Source: a virus. From it: DNA of 28,679 nucleotides. The stretch spans positions 1 through 28,679 of IMG/VR virus record IMGVR_UViG_3300005933_000055; one strand, given 5' to 3'. A program made the translations under genes and the position numbers. Each line of letters begins with the position of its first letter. Position 1 is the stretch's first letter. Positions 6,450 through 13,678 of the stretch are shown in pieces. Under the pieces are notes generated by a model. It was not told the DNA's origin. It saw only the letters and a list, made by a program, of their open reading frames with translations, and did no database searches.

Positions 6450-7172
6450 TTACGAAAATGGTACAGAGGTTAGATCATCTACTAAACTGCTGTTAAACGA
6501 TTGTATTGTTTGGGCTATTGTATTGCCTCTTATTTGAGATCTTTGTCTTCCTATAAATGTGCTTGATGTTTCAAAATTTGTATCAGAAAAGCCAGAGTAT
6601 ATCATTCGGTTGTATGAAAAATTGACTGTAGTTGTTGCCGGCGAGTCGTTTGAGGCCCAACTAAGATCAATTGGGCTTACCTGAGTAGGGTAAACTCCTT
6701 CATACCGACATTCATAAAACTGAAAAGGATTATGTGTAGAATAATGCCGTATAGTAAGTTCTGATGCTGAGTAGGCATCCTTATATTCAATAAGTTTCGG
6801 CGCCAGGCCGTTGGTATTATCGCCACGGTTTCCGCTAATATTAACTACAGATGAAATCCATCTATGGAAATATGTTATAACTCGGTGATTGCTATCCAAC
6901 ATAAAGACAGCATTTAATTGGTCTGGCGATGAATTCATCGGCATTGATTCCGAAAACCCAATTCCACTTGGCTTGTAGGACATTACCTCCAAGTTAATGC
7001 CTGGCATTGATACAGTTTGGCAGAAAAATCTAAGATCATCTGTTGAGATAACACCAGGTACGATGACCTCTCCTCTTCTGTTAGTTGCTGATATCGCAAC
7101 TTCAAAAAGGCTTGATCTACCAGGTCCCCCGTGTCTATCCATTCTTGCCTTGAATTCAGATATATTAAACAT
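6450..7172 (-). CDS. 54: Baseplate tail tube initiator gp54-like (tube-fold protein)
   Basis: A 240-residue protein with the tail-tube fold seen in T4 gp19, gp48 and gp54. SLFEVAI opens the barrel, CQTVSMPGINLEV matches the 'SVKMP-x-x-L' strand of T4 gp54, FMLDSNHRVITYFHRWISSV matches its 'FRMDSEACNYRAMQDWVNSV' strand-helix, and YEGVYPTQVSPIDLSW matches 'FTGCIPVSVSAPELSYD'. In T4 gp54 caps the baseplate and starts polymerisation of gp19. The protein is shorter than T4 gp54 (320), lacking the insertion after the first strand. It lies five bases after the gp2-like gene and 18 before gp26 on the same operon. A second gp19-like tube protein is the alternative. Confidence 0.72.
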   Translation of the reverse strand: MFNISEFKARMDRHGGPGRSSLFEVAISATNRRGEVIVPGVISTDDLRFFCQTVSMPGINLEVMSYKPSGIGFSESMPMNSSPDQLNAVFMLDSNHRVITYFHRWISSVVNISGNRGDNTNGLAPKLIEYKDAYSASELTIRHYSTHNPFQFYECRYEGVYPTQVSPIDLSWASNDSPATTTVNFSYNRMIYSGFSDTNFETSSTFIGRQRSQIRGNTIAQTIQSFNSSLVDDLTSVPFS

Positions 7173-7177
7173 ACCCG

Positions 7178-7774
7178 TTATCCTCTTATGATTTTCTTAG
7201 AATCTGCCCAGACTTTTGTCTTAGAAGCACCAACGAATTGTTCTGTATTTAGAAATAGCGCAATGTCCCACTCAGATGGTTGAATCTGAATAAATCTACT
7301 TCTTACATTACTACTTAGATATCGCTTAAATGTAGGTTGAAATAATTTAAATTTTTCAGCACCTTTTAGCACACCATATGAAAGTTTCAATTTTGTACTC
7401 TCATCATATCTGCTATTTGTAGTAATATCATATAGCGAGTCCATTAATTGTGCGCGTAGTTGCAGTGGCAGATAGTGCAAATTCAACCCATAAAAACCAC
7501 CTTCGGCGCGGTCGACTGGAAAGATCAATGGGAACGTATCATAATATGGTAGACTTTTCTTATGCTTTGGGTCATACATAAAGAAATACATTTTGCCTAT
7601 TGCAAATCTATTTTTAAGTCTGCTTTTATCATCTTTAGCTATTGTGTTTTCAGATACCTTCCCGAGGTCCCTTGCCTTGTCGCGGAACCATTCACGAGCA
7701 GTAGAAGTACGAGCAGGGATCTGTCCTGCACGAACACCTTTTAGTAATAGATCATCAAATAATGATGCTGGCAT
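7178..7774 (-). CDS. 2: Conserved T4-type virion protein, probably gp2-like DNA end protector
   Basis: A 198-residue basic protein. Central segments MYFFMYDPKHKKSLPYYDTF and GFYGLNLHYLPLQLRAQLMD, and the C-terminal PSEWDIALFLNTEQF with KVWADSKK, belong to a family I recall from cyanomyoviruses, usually annotated as the gp2 DNA end protector or as a structural protein. T4 gp2 (274 residues) shields packaged DNA ends from RecBCD. Its position one base after gp4 supports a head-completion role, since T4 genes 2 and 4 are neighbours. I could not compare it directly with T4 gp2, so the family is more certain than the function. Confidence 0.6.
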   Translation of the reverse strand: MPASLFDDLLLKGVRAGQIPARTSTAREWFRDKARDLGKVSENTIAKDDKSRLKNRFAIGKMYFFMYDPKHKKSLPYYDTFPLIFPVDRAEGGFYGLNLHYLPLQLRAQLMDSLYDITTNSRYDESTKLKLSYGVLKGAEKFKLFQPTFKRYLSSNVRSRFIQIQPSEWDIALFLNTEQFVGASKTKVWADSKKIIRG

Positions 7775-7775
7775 T

Positions 7776-8240
7776 TTATTTCCCCAATGGCTTTATTTCG
7801 TCTTCGGTCATAATATGAAAAATCCAACCTCTGTCTCGGCAATATCTCTGAGCAGCATTCCACTTTGCCTCATTTACTGCGTATGTAGCGGCCTCATTTA
7901 TATATCTTCGAGAAACCCTTCCAGTTGGTGTTTTATTTCTGGTTGATGGGTCAGGTGGCTTCGTCTGACTTTTAGGTTTAATTTCAATCATTATCATATC
8001 ATATGTAGTCGGGCTAGTTCTCTTTTTAATTACAATATCTGGAAAATATCTACTAGTCTTGCCCTTTACTGGGTTCAAATACGGTATTGCAATCTCTTCG
8101 GATTGCCATTCTATTATATCAGGATGTTCATCACATTTTCTAAATACTTTTAATTCCCATAGTGATCTGTAAATGATTTTCGTAGGATCGCCTTTATATT
8201 TACTAGGATTCTTAGGTCTAAATCTTCCTCGGTAAGCCAA
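7776..8240 (-). CDS. 4: Head completion protein gp4
   Basis: T4 gp4 (also called gp50/65) acts at head completion before tail joining. From TTG 8240 the protein is 154 residues (T4 150), and its N-terminus LAYRGRFRPKNPSKYKGDP aligns with T4 MAYSGKWVPKNISKYRGDP. YRSLWELKVF, IPYLNPVKGKTSRYFPDI and the MIEIKPK strand follow, then KWNAAQRYCRDRGWIFHIMTEDE against T4 'KWKAAQSLAEKRGIKFRILTED'. The D...EIK pattern is that of a PD-(D/E)xK-type nuclease fold. The frame is open upstream to an ATG at 8303, but that start precedes the minus-strand late promoter box (8279-8286) and adds 21 residues absent from T4. I therefore choose TTG, with AGAAAGA upstream. Confidence 0.9.
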   Translation of the reverse strand: MAYRGRFRPKNPSKYKGDPTKIIYRSLWELKVFRKCDEHPDIIEWQSEEIAIPYLNPVKGKTSRYFPDIVIKKRTSPTTYDMIMIEIKPKSQTKPPDPSTRNKTPTGRVSRRYINEAATYAVNEAKWNAAQRYCRDRGWIFHIMTEDEIKPLGK

Positions 8241-8254
8241 ATCAAATCTTTCTG

Positions 8255-8262
8255 TATAAATA
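8255..8262 (+). promoter_or_regulatory. T4-type late promoter box, rightward
   Basis: Exact TATAAATA, with predicted start near 8268, about 36 bases before the gp48 ATG. It forms the left arm of a 9-bp inverted repeat (TATAAATAG / CTATTTATA). Confidence 0.75.
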
Positions 8263-8278
8263 GAATTACTAATAAAAC

Positions 8279-8286
8279 TATTTATA
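8279..8286 (-). promoter_or_regulatory. T4-type late promoter box, leftward
   Basis: Exact TATAAATA on the minus strand, with predicted start near 8273, about 33 bases before the TTG of gp4. It faces the rightward box, so the two predicted transcripts overlap by a few bases at their 5' ends. Confidence 0.75.
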
Positions 8287-8303
8287 ACAGTACAGTGGAT
8301 CAA

Positions 8304-9227
8304 ATGCCAGATAGAATACGGTTTAAGCCAATAAGGGACGAAATTGCAATAGCGGCAAGAACAAAGGTGTCTGCTAATCTTTCATTCCCAATAGAAGATA
8401 ACGATTATGGTATGCTGTTAATGTTCAGGGAATATCAGTATCGTACCTCATCAGAACGAGGATTTTCGCAAATAAATAGCGCAGGATCAAACGTGACTGA
8501 TACAATCTTTTTGCCGCTGCCTGCTAATATAGCAGATACATTTAATGTTAGAGTACAAAGATTTGAACAAGGTACTACGGGAGATGTTATTTCTAGCTTG
8601 ATTTCTGGAATAAATATTGATGATCTTAGTGTAGGCAATATAACAGGTGCAATAACTACAGGTGCACTAAGAAATATGCCATCAGTACAAGGTTCTAATC
8701 TGGAAGAAATAACTGGTAATTTATCAAAGGATCTTGCTTTTCTAGCAAGAAAGGGTATTGATCAAGCATTTCCTAATCAAGGAAGAAATATAGATGCTGG
8801 CACAGGAACATTAGTAAACCCCAAGGCCGCTCTTTCATTTGATGGAGTTGAAATGAAAACTCATAGCTTTGATTGGTCATTGGTACCTAAGAATTCTCAA
8901 GAGTCCGTTAATCTTCAACTTATATCTGATACAATAAAAAGAAATATGTTACCTAGTTATGTAAACACATCAGTAATTCAAAGGGCTATGTTTAAATATC
9001 CTGCCATGGTTGACATCTTTTTCGTGGGTATTGATCCAGGATATTATTTCCATTTTAAAACTGCTATGATACAAACGTTCTCAGTTAACTTTACTCCTAA
9101 CGGTAATGCTGTGTTACGTGGCGGCCGTCCAGCTGCGGTGCAGATGCAAATGAATCTTATTGAGTCTGATATACACACATCAGAAGATTATGGTGGTTCC
9201 AGCATTGACGTAAACACCGATGCTTAA
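8304..9227 (+). CDS. 48: Baseplate tail tube cap gp48
   Basis: A 307-residue protein of the T4 gp48/gp54 tube-cap group. The N-terminal LSFPIEDNDYGMLLMFREY and IFLPLPANIADTFNVRVQRF followed by TTGD match cyanomyovirus gp48, which has 'LLLPLP-x-x-x-DSYNV'. The C-terminal half has the tube domain: FDGVEMKTHSFDWSLVPKN, then MLPSYVNTSVIQRAMFKYPA and MVDIFFVGIDP. T4 gp48 (364 residues) binds the hub and, with gp54, sets the tube initiation site. I start at ATG 8304; an in-frame GTG at 8295 is possible. It is the first gene of the rightward late run, behind the 8255 box. Confidence 0.82.
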   Translation: MPDRIRFKPIRDEIAIAARTKVSANLSFPIEDNDYGMLLMFREYQYRTSSERGFSQINSAGSNVTDTIFLPLPANIADTFNVRVQRFEQGTTGDVISSLISGINIDDLSVGNITGAITTGALRNMPSVQGSNLEEITGNLSKDLAFLARKGIDQAFPNQGRNIDAGTGTLVNPKAALSFDGVEMKTHSFDWSLVPKNSQESVNLQLISDTIKRNMLPSYVNTSVIQRAMFKYPAMVDIFFVGIDPGYYFHFKTAMIQTFSVNFTPNGNAVLRGGRPAAVQMQMNLIESDIHTSEDYGGSSIDVNTDA

Positions 9228-9258
9228 TAGCCATAATGATAAAAATTTAGAGGTATAA

Positions 9259-9645
9259 ATGTCAAAATATTTTTCAAATTATCCCATTATACAATATCAA
9301 GGGCAAGCAGTACGTGATATTACTAGACGCAGTAAAGTAATTGATGAAACACTTCGCGACCCTTATATCTTTTTGCCATATACGGTTAGAGAAGGTGAAA
9401 AGCCAGAAGATATTGCATATTATTATTACGGATCGGTAGATGATACCTGGTTAGTCTTGTTCTCAAATAACATAACTGATCCCTACACTCAATGGCCTAT
9501 GAATGAAGAAGAATTCAATCAATATTTTATAAACAAATATGCTAAGATTTCCCGCCGTGAAGGACTTGATGTTCTTCAGTGGGGGCAAAACGAAAATAGC
9601 ACAGAAAATATCGTATACTACTATAAGGAAATTGATAATGGTTGA
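9259..9645 (+). CDS. 53: Baseplate wedge gp53, N-terminal part (split gene)
   Basis: A 128-residue protein matching the first part of T4 gp53 (196 residues), the wedge subunit that joins the hub periphery. EGEKPEDIAYYYYGSVDDTW then LVLFSNNITDPYTQWPMNEE corresponds to T4 'SPRPEEISYAIYGNPQLYW' and 'VLLMCNDNYDPYYGW'. The start ATG follows AGAGGT. The frame stops at TGA 9643-9645, where homologues continue into a helical C-terminus. That C-terminus is found in the +1 frame immediately after. Confidence 0.85.
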   Translation: MSKYFSNYPIIQYQGQAVRDITRRSKVIDETLRDPYIFLPYTVREGEKPEDIAYYYYGSVDDTWLVLFSNNITDPYTQWPMNEEEFNQYFINKYAKISRREGLDVLQWGQNENSTENIVYYYKEIDNG

Positions 9646-9889
9646 TGTAGTAAGAATTAGCCCTGAGTCATTTAGAACACTTTTCCTGCGCAGAGAAGAT
9701 GAGGTTATTATAGTAACTGAGGAAGGTAGAAGAATGACAATTCGTCAGATAATACCTGAGGAATGGAGACCTATTAGAGTTTATGAATACGAAAAACAGA
9801 TAAACGAAAATAAAAGAGAAATTATATTGATCGATAAATTACATCGCAATCAGGTAGTAGAGGAATTTAGAAGGTCGCTTCGTGAATGA
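9638..9889 (+). CDS. Baseplate wedge gp53, C-terminal part as separate ORF
   Basis: An 83-residue protein from ATG 9638, which overlaps the gp53 N-terminal ORF by eight bases and has TAAGGA (9624-9629) at normal distance. The end, YEYEKQINENKREIILIDK then LHRNQVVEEFRRSL, matches the C-terminal 'YE-x-x-x-NENKR-x-I-K/L' helix of cyanomyovirus gp53 as I recall it. The first half (MVDVVRISPESFRTL) resembles the hinge before that helix. The two products therefore probably rebuild one gp53 fold as two chains, or are joined by frameshifting. The stop overlaps the gp27 start (ATGA). Confidence 0.75.
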   Translation: MVDVVRISPESFRTLFLRREDEVIIVTEEGRRMTIRQIIPEEWRPIRVYEYEKQINENKREIILIDKLHRNQVVEEFRRSLRE

Positions 9890-11364
9890 GTAAGACATTT
9901 GTAAATCCTACATACTATAATCTTCAAAAAGCAACATTAAGATTTGAATTTACTCCAACTCAAATTGATCTTGATATTACTGTCTTAATCCCATCGTTTA
10001 GCATAACATCATCTATTGATAGCGAAACAATGTACGGAACAGCTAGGATTATTGATTCTGTTGGTCTATTGGAAGGTATAGATGAAAATCCTCCTTTACG
10101 TGGTGAGGAACAAATCATATTGGAGATTGCAGATTCTAGATTAATAAATGAAAATGGAGGAGTCACTAGTGGTATAGTATCAGAACCGTATCGGTTCGTA
10201 GGGTTTATATACAAAATTGATAATGTTTCTACTAAAGATACAAATGACGGTTTACAATACGATATACACTTTATTTCATATCAATCTTATCAGGCAGGCA
10301 CATATCAGGTAGTTAGACCCTTTCGCGATGTCCAAGTCTCGGATATCGCCAGAAATATTTTTAACGATTACTTTGATAATGTAGCTGATACATTTTTATC
10401 GGCAGATCAAAAAAGAAAATTGATAGTAGAAGAAACCAATGGCAGAACAAGATGTGTTATCCCAAGAATGAGACCGGAAGAAGCAATGCAATTTCTTTCC
10501 AGAAGAGCATATTCTGCATCTGAAAGTCCATCTTGCACCTATAGATTCTTTGAGTCGTCACGTGGTTACCATTTCGTTACAGACGAGCATTTATTTAGAA
10601 TGTCAGAGGATATTACTGACCCAGATTATGACCCAACAAGGCTATTTGAGTTTACATTTCTTGATGCAATACCAGATACATTGGATAACTTTGATCTTCA
10701 ACTTAATAATATAGAAACAATTGATAACACACATAGAGTAAACAGTCTTGATGATCTATATAATGGGGCATATCGCAATAAAGTAATCGAACTTGATATC
10801 TTAAGAAGACAAACAAACCTACTCAATGAAGATGGTCAGTATAATTACTTTGTGAATAGAAGAAAGTATTTTGATGTTAAAGCATTCCAGCAGTTAGAAG
10901 ATAGACACACAAGACAGTTCATTGACGAATCCCATAGAGCACTTTCATCTAGTGGTCGTGATGAAGATATACAAAAGCGGTTTCTTGTTATAGTAAACTA
11001 TGATAAAAATAGAGAAAATTCCGAGGACCAAAGTGCTTTGACTGCTGAAACATATTATTCCGAAATTATATCAAACAGACAAGCATATTCAAAACATATC
11101 GAAAGTATAACTGTAAATGCAACAGGTCCGGGCAGGCTTGACATTACAGCTGGTGACATTATTGATCTAGATGTAAAAAAGTTTCAACAACCAGATGGCA
11201 AAAGTTCAAGCGAGCCTGAGCAAAATAAGCACTTGAGCGGTAAGTATATTGTTAAATCAGTTAATCATATTATGGAGCAGGAAGAAATGAAAAATTACTA
11301 TGTGTTAATTAAAAAGGATTGGTCCCAAGCAATTGATATAAGAAGATCTAGGGGCGGAAGATAA
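9886..11364 (+). CDS. 27: Central baseplate hub protein, gp27-like
   Basis: A 492-residue protein encoded immediately before gp5, the place and partner of the hub ring protein gp27. The N-terminus KATLRFEFTPTQIDLDITVL then SITSSIDSETMYGTARIIDS, with ERPLRGEEQ-like ENPPLRGEEQIILEI, has the beta-rich first hub domain with the common 'LxGxExIxLEI' strand. The later RCVIPRMRPEEAMQFLSRRA stretch and VTDEHLF resemble the gp27/gpD 'P-xx-R-P-x-x-x-I-x-x-L' region. The C-terminal VNATGPGRLDITAGDIIDLD with SGKYIVKSVNHIM is the typical closing barrel of phage-tail hub proteins. It is longer than T4 gp27 (391). ATGA overlap upstream and TAATG overlap with gp5 downstream suggest coupled translation for equimolar hub and spike. 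Confidence 0.8.
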   Translation: MSKTFVNPTYYNLQKATLRFEFTPTQIDLDITVLIPSFSITSSIDSETMYGTARIIDSVGLLEGIDENPPLRGEEQIILEIADSRLINENGGVTSGIVSEPYRFVGFIYKIDNVSTKDTNDGLQYDIHFISYQSYQAGTYQVVRPFRDVQVSDIARNIFNDYFDNVADTFLSADQKRKLIVEETNGRTRCVIPRMRPEEAMQFLSRRAYSASESPSCTYRFFESSRGYHFVTDEHLFRMSEDITDPDYDPTRLFEFTFLDAIPDTLDNFDLQLNNIETIDNTHRVNSLDDLYNGAYRNKVIELDILRRQTNLLNEDGQYNYFVNRRKYFDVKAFQQLEDRHTRQFIDESHRALSSSGRDEDIQKRFLVIVNYDKNRENSEDQSALTAETYYSEIISNRQAYSKHIESITVNATGPGRLDITAGDIIDLDVKKFQQPDGKSSSEPEQNKHLSGKYIVKSVNHIMEQEEMKNYYVLIKKDWSQAIDIRRSRGGR

Positions 11365-13661
11365 TGGACACAGGTTTAGGATTTATTCAACCACTTTTCT
11401 TTGTAGGTGTTATCGAAAACAGAGATGACCCTAGAGCGGAAGGTAGAGTACAGGTAAGAGCATTTGGTGTACACGGTTCCAATCAAGATGTACCCACAGA
11501 AGATTTGCCGTGGGCAACATTAATTATAGGAAGCCATGATGTTAATTTCAACATACCTCCGCTTAATGCTTGGGTATTTGGTTTCTTTATTGATGGTCGT
11601 GATGCACAACAGCCGATGATACTAGGCTTGATACCTACACAGTTGACAGCCGTAATTGATCCTGCAACAACGGGTTGGGGTGCGATACCATTAGATAACT
11701 ACGACAGACAGGCTCAGGGCTCTCGGCCAAGAGATCTTGGGTTATCACCTATATCAAAACTTGCATCGGGTGAATTCCTGAATGAAACATACAATGAAGC
11801 ATTAGAAACAAATAGAGCCCGTGATATTGCTATCGGTGGGGGTAAGATTAAAAACCATAATAGCATAGGTAACGGAAATGCTTGGGAAAATGATTTAGGT
11901 GAGAATGAGGGCCAATCAGCTGGTTCTAGATCAACGACAAATGCTAGCACACAAGCAAAAATAGATGCACTAGATTCGGACCCAGATTTCCAAAGAGAAC
12001 TATCAATCATACGGCAAAGACACGGTGTTACTAGAGAGCAAGTTTATGGTATTATTGCAGGTGAAAGCAGCTATAATCCATCTGTAATAAACAGATTTGG
12101 ATATGCCGGTTTCTTCCAGCTTGGTGCTGATGCGCTGAATGATATAAACCAACAAAACGGTACAAGCTACACTCCGCAGTCAGTTGCTCAATTAGCCCCG
12201 GCAGAACAACTAAAGGTTTATGACAAGTATCTAGATAGATGGAATTTTGAAAATACATCGGGTCTAGGTGTTATGCAAGCCGCCCCCGCGTTTGCATCAT
12301 CTTCCGGTAATACCGAGGTATATCCGATAAATTCTTCCGCTTGGCGCAATAATCCAGGCTGGCGAGGTACTGACGGTCGAATTACTGTAAATAGTATAAA
12401 TGCATATTACACTAGAAAAAACCCACCAAGTAAAGATGGTAGTAGTCAGCCCACAGCCGTTGCTGGTACTCAAGTTGCATCAAGTGAGCCGTATGCTGGA
12501 TACATGGACTCTACACCAGCACCGGAGGTTGAAACAAATTCGTGGGAGGAACCGCCGTCAGCATATGCCGCGCAGTATCCATATAACAGAGTAATCGAAA
12601 CAGCTGCCGGCCACTCGGTCGAGTTGGATGATACACCAGGTGCCGAGCGAATTATGATATGGCATCAAAATGGTTCATATATCCAAATAGCAGCAACAAG
12701 TACAACACATAAGAATGTAAGTGATACATATGATATCCATGAGAGAAACCACCATGTTTATATTCGTGGCAATAACCTTGTTACTATAGATGGCGACTGT
12801 CATGTTCTAGTAAAGGGAAACAAGATCGAAGAAATTCAAGGTGATTATAAGCAAATTGTTCATGGCAATATTATGATAGGTAGTGCAGGTAAAATTGAAC
12901 TAAACGGCGCCGACCGAACTGATATCAGAAGTGCTTCTATAGGAATAGATGCAAATGTAGAAAATTTAAATATCAGAACGGCAAAAAATATAGTAATGCA
13001 ATCAACTGATTCTATAAACATGAAATCCAAAAATGTTCGATTGGGTGGAGAATGGACTAGCATCACAGGTGCTCAGGGTATATATCTACAATCCGATGAT
13101 AGTGTTCATGTAAAATCCAAGGGTAATATTTTCATGAGCCCTAACCAAAATCTATATTTAAATTCAGGTGAAGGTGCTATTTCGTTGCAGTCAAAAGGTA
13201 ATCTGCGTATAAATGCCGGACAGGCTATAGTAATGAATTCTCAAAGTTTCATGTCACTGAGTTCAGAATCCACAATGATTTTAGATTCGAAGACGACTAC
13301 AAACATAAATTCCAGTGGAATACTTTCGGTTAAATCGTCCACTATGTTCCTTGATTCTGGCGGTGGCTCATTACATGCTAATGCAGGATCTGAATTAAGA
13401 TTAACTGGTGATGGTAATGTGCATGTCCGTGCACCTATAGTTTATGTTGATGATATCGTGCAGCTAGCAAATAACGGTGCTATAGCTGCTGAGGTTAAGG
13501 AGAAAATCGAAGCACCCGAATTTAAATATGATCCAGCTAACTCATCGGAGAGTGCAGAGGATGCAGAACTACCAATTGAAGCAACAACGCCAGAGCAGGA
13601 TGGTGTAGCTGAGCCGCCCGTAAGATCAATAATATCACCTGACCAGACAAGTTTTGCATAG
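11364..13661 (+). CDS. 5: Baseplate central spike gp5 with transglycosylase-like domain
   Basis: A 765-residue trimeric spike protein. An OB-fold domain comes first (about 10-95: FFVGVIENRDDPRAEGRVQV, LPWATLII, WVFGFFIDGRD, PMILGLIP), as in gp5/VgrG. Residues about 205-355 form a lytic transglycosylase-like domain: VYGIIAGESSYNPS with candidate catalytic Glu234, then GYAGFFQLG, the usual 'G-x-x-G-L-x-Q' motif. T4 has an unrelated GH24 lysozyme in this position. A Pro/Ser linker (356-400) leads into ETAAGHSVELDDTPGAERI and a long beta-helix (about 410-710) of short alternating strands (NIRTAKNIVMQSTDSINMKS), the T4 gp5C/VgrG needle. The tail PIEATTPEQDGVAEPP is acidic and Pro-rich. The ATG overlaps the gp27 stop. 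Confidence 0.93.
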   Translation: MDTGLGFIQPLFFVGVIENRDDPRAEGRVQVRAFGVHGSNQDVPTEDLPWATLIIGSHDVNFNIPPLNAWVFGFFIDGRDAQQPMILGLIPTQLTAVIDPATTGWGAIPLDNYDRQAQGSRPRDLGLSPISKLASGEFLNETYNEALETNRARDIAIGGGKIKNHNSIGNGNAWENDLGENEGQSAGSRSTTNASTQAKIDALDSDPDFQRELSIIRQRHGVTREQVYGIIAGESSYNPSVINRFGYAGFFQLGADALNDINQQNGTSYTPQSVAQLAPAEQLKVYDKYLDRWNFENTSGLGVMQAAPAFASSSGNTEVYPINSSAWRNNPGWRGTDGRITVNSINAYYTRKNPPSKDGSSQPTAVAGTQVASSEPYAGYMDSTPAPEVETNSWEEPPSAYAAQYPYNRVIETAAGHSVELDDTPGAERIMIWHQNGSYIQIAATSTTHKNVSDTYDIHERNHHVYIRGNNLVTIDGDCHVLVKGNKIEEIQGDYKQIVHGNIMIGSAGKIELNGADRTDIRSASIGIDANVENLNIRTAKNIVMQSTDSINMKSKNVRLGGEWTSITGAQGIYLQSDDSVHVKSKGNIFMSPNQNLYLNSGEGAISLQSKGNLRINAGQAIVMNSQSFMSLSSESTMILDSKTTTNINSSGILSVKSSTMFLDSGGGSLHANAGSELRLTGDGNVHVRAPIVYVDDIVQLANNGAIAAEVKEKIEAPEFKYDPANSSESAEDAELPIEATTPEQDGVAEPPVRSIISPDQTSFA

Positions 13662-13678
13662 AGGATACTTATAATCTA

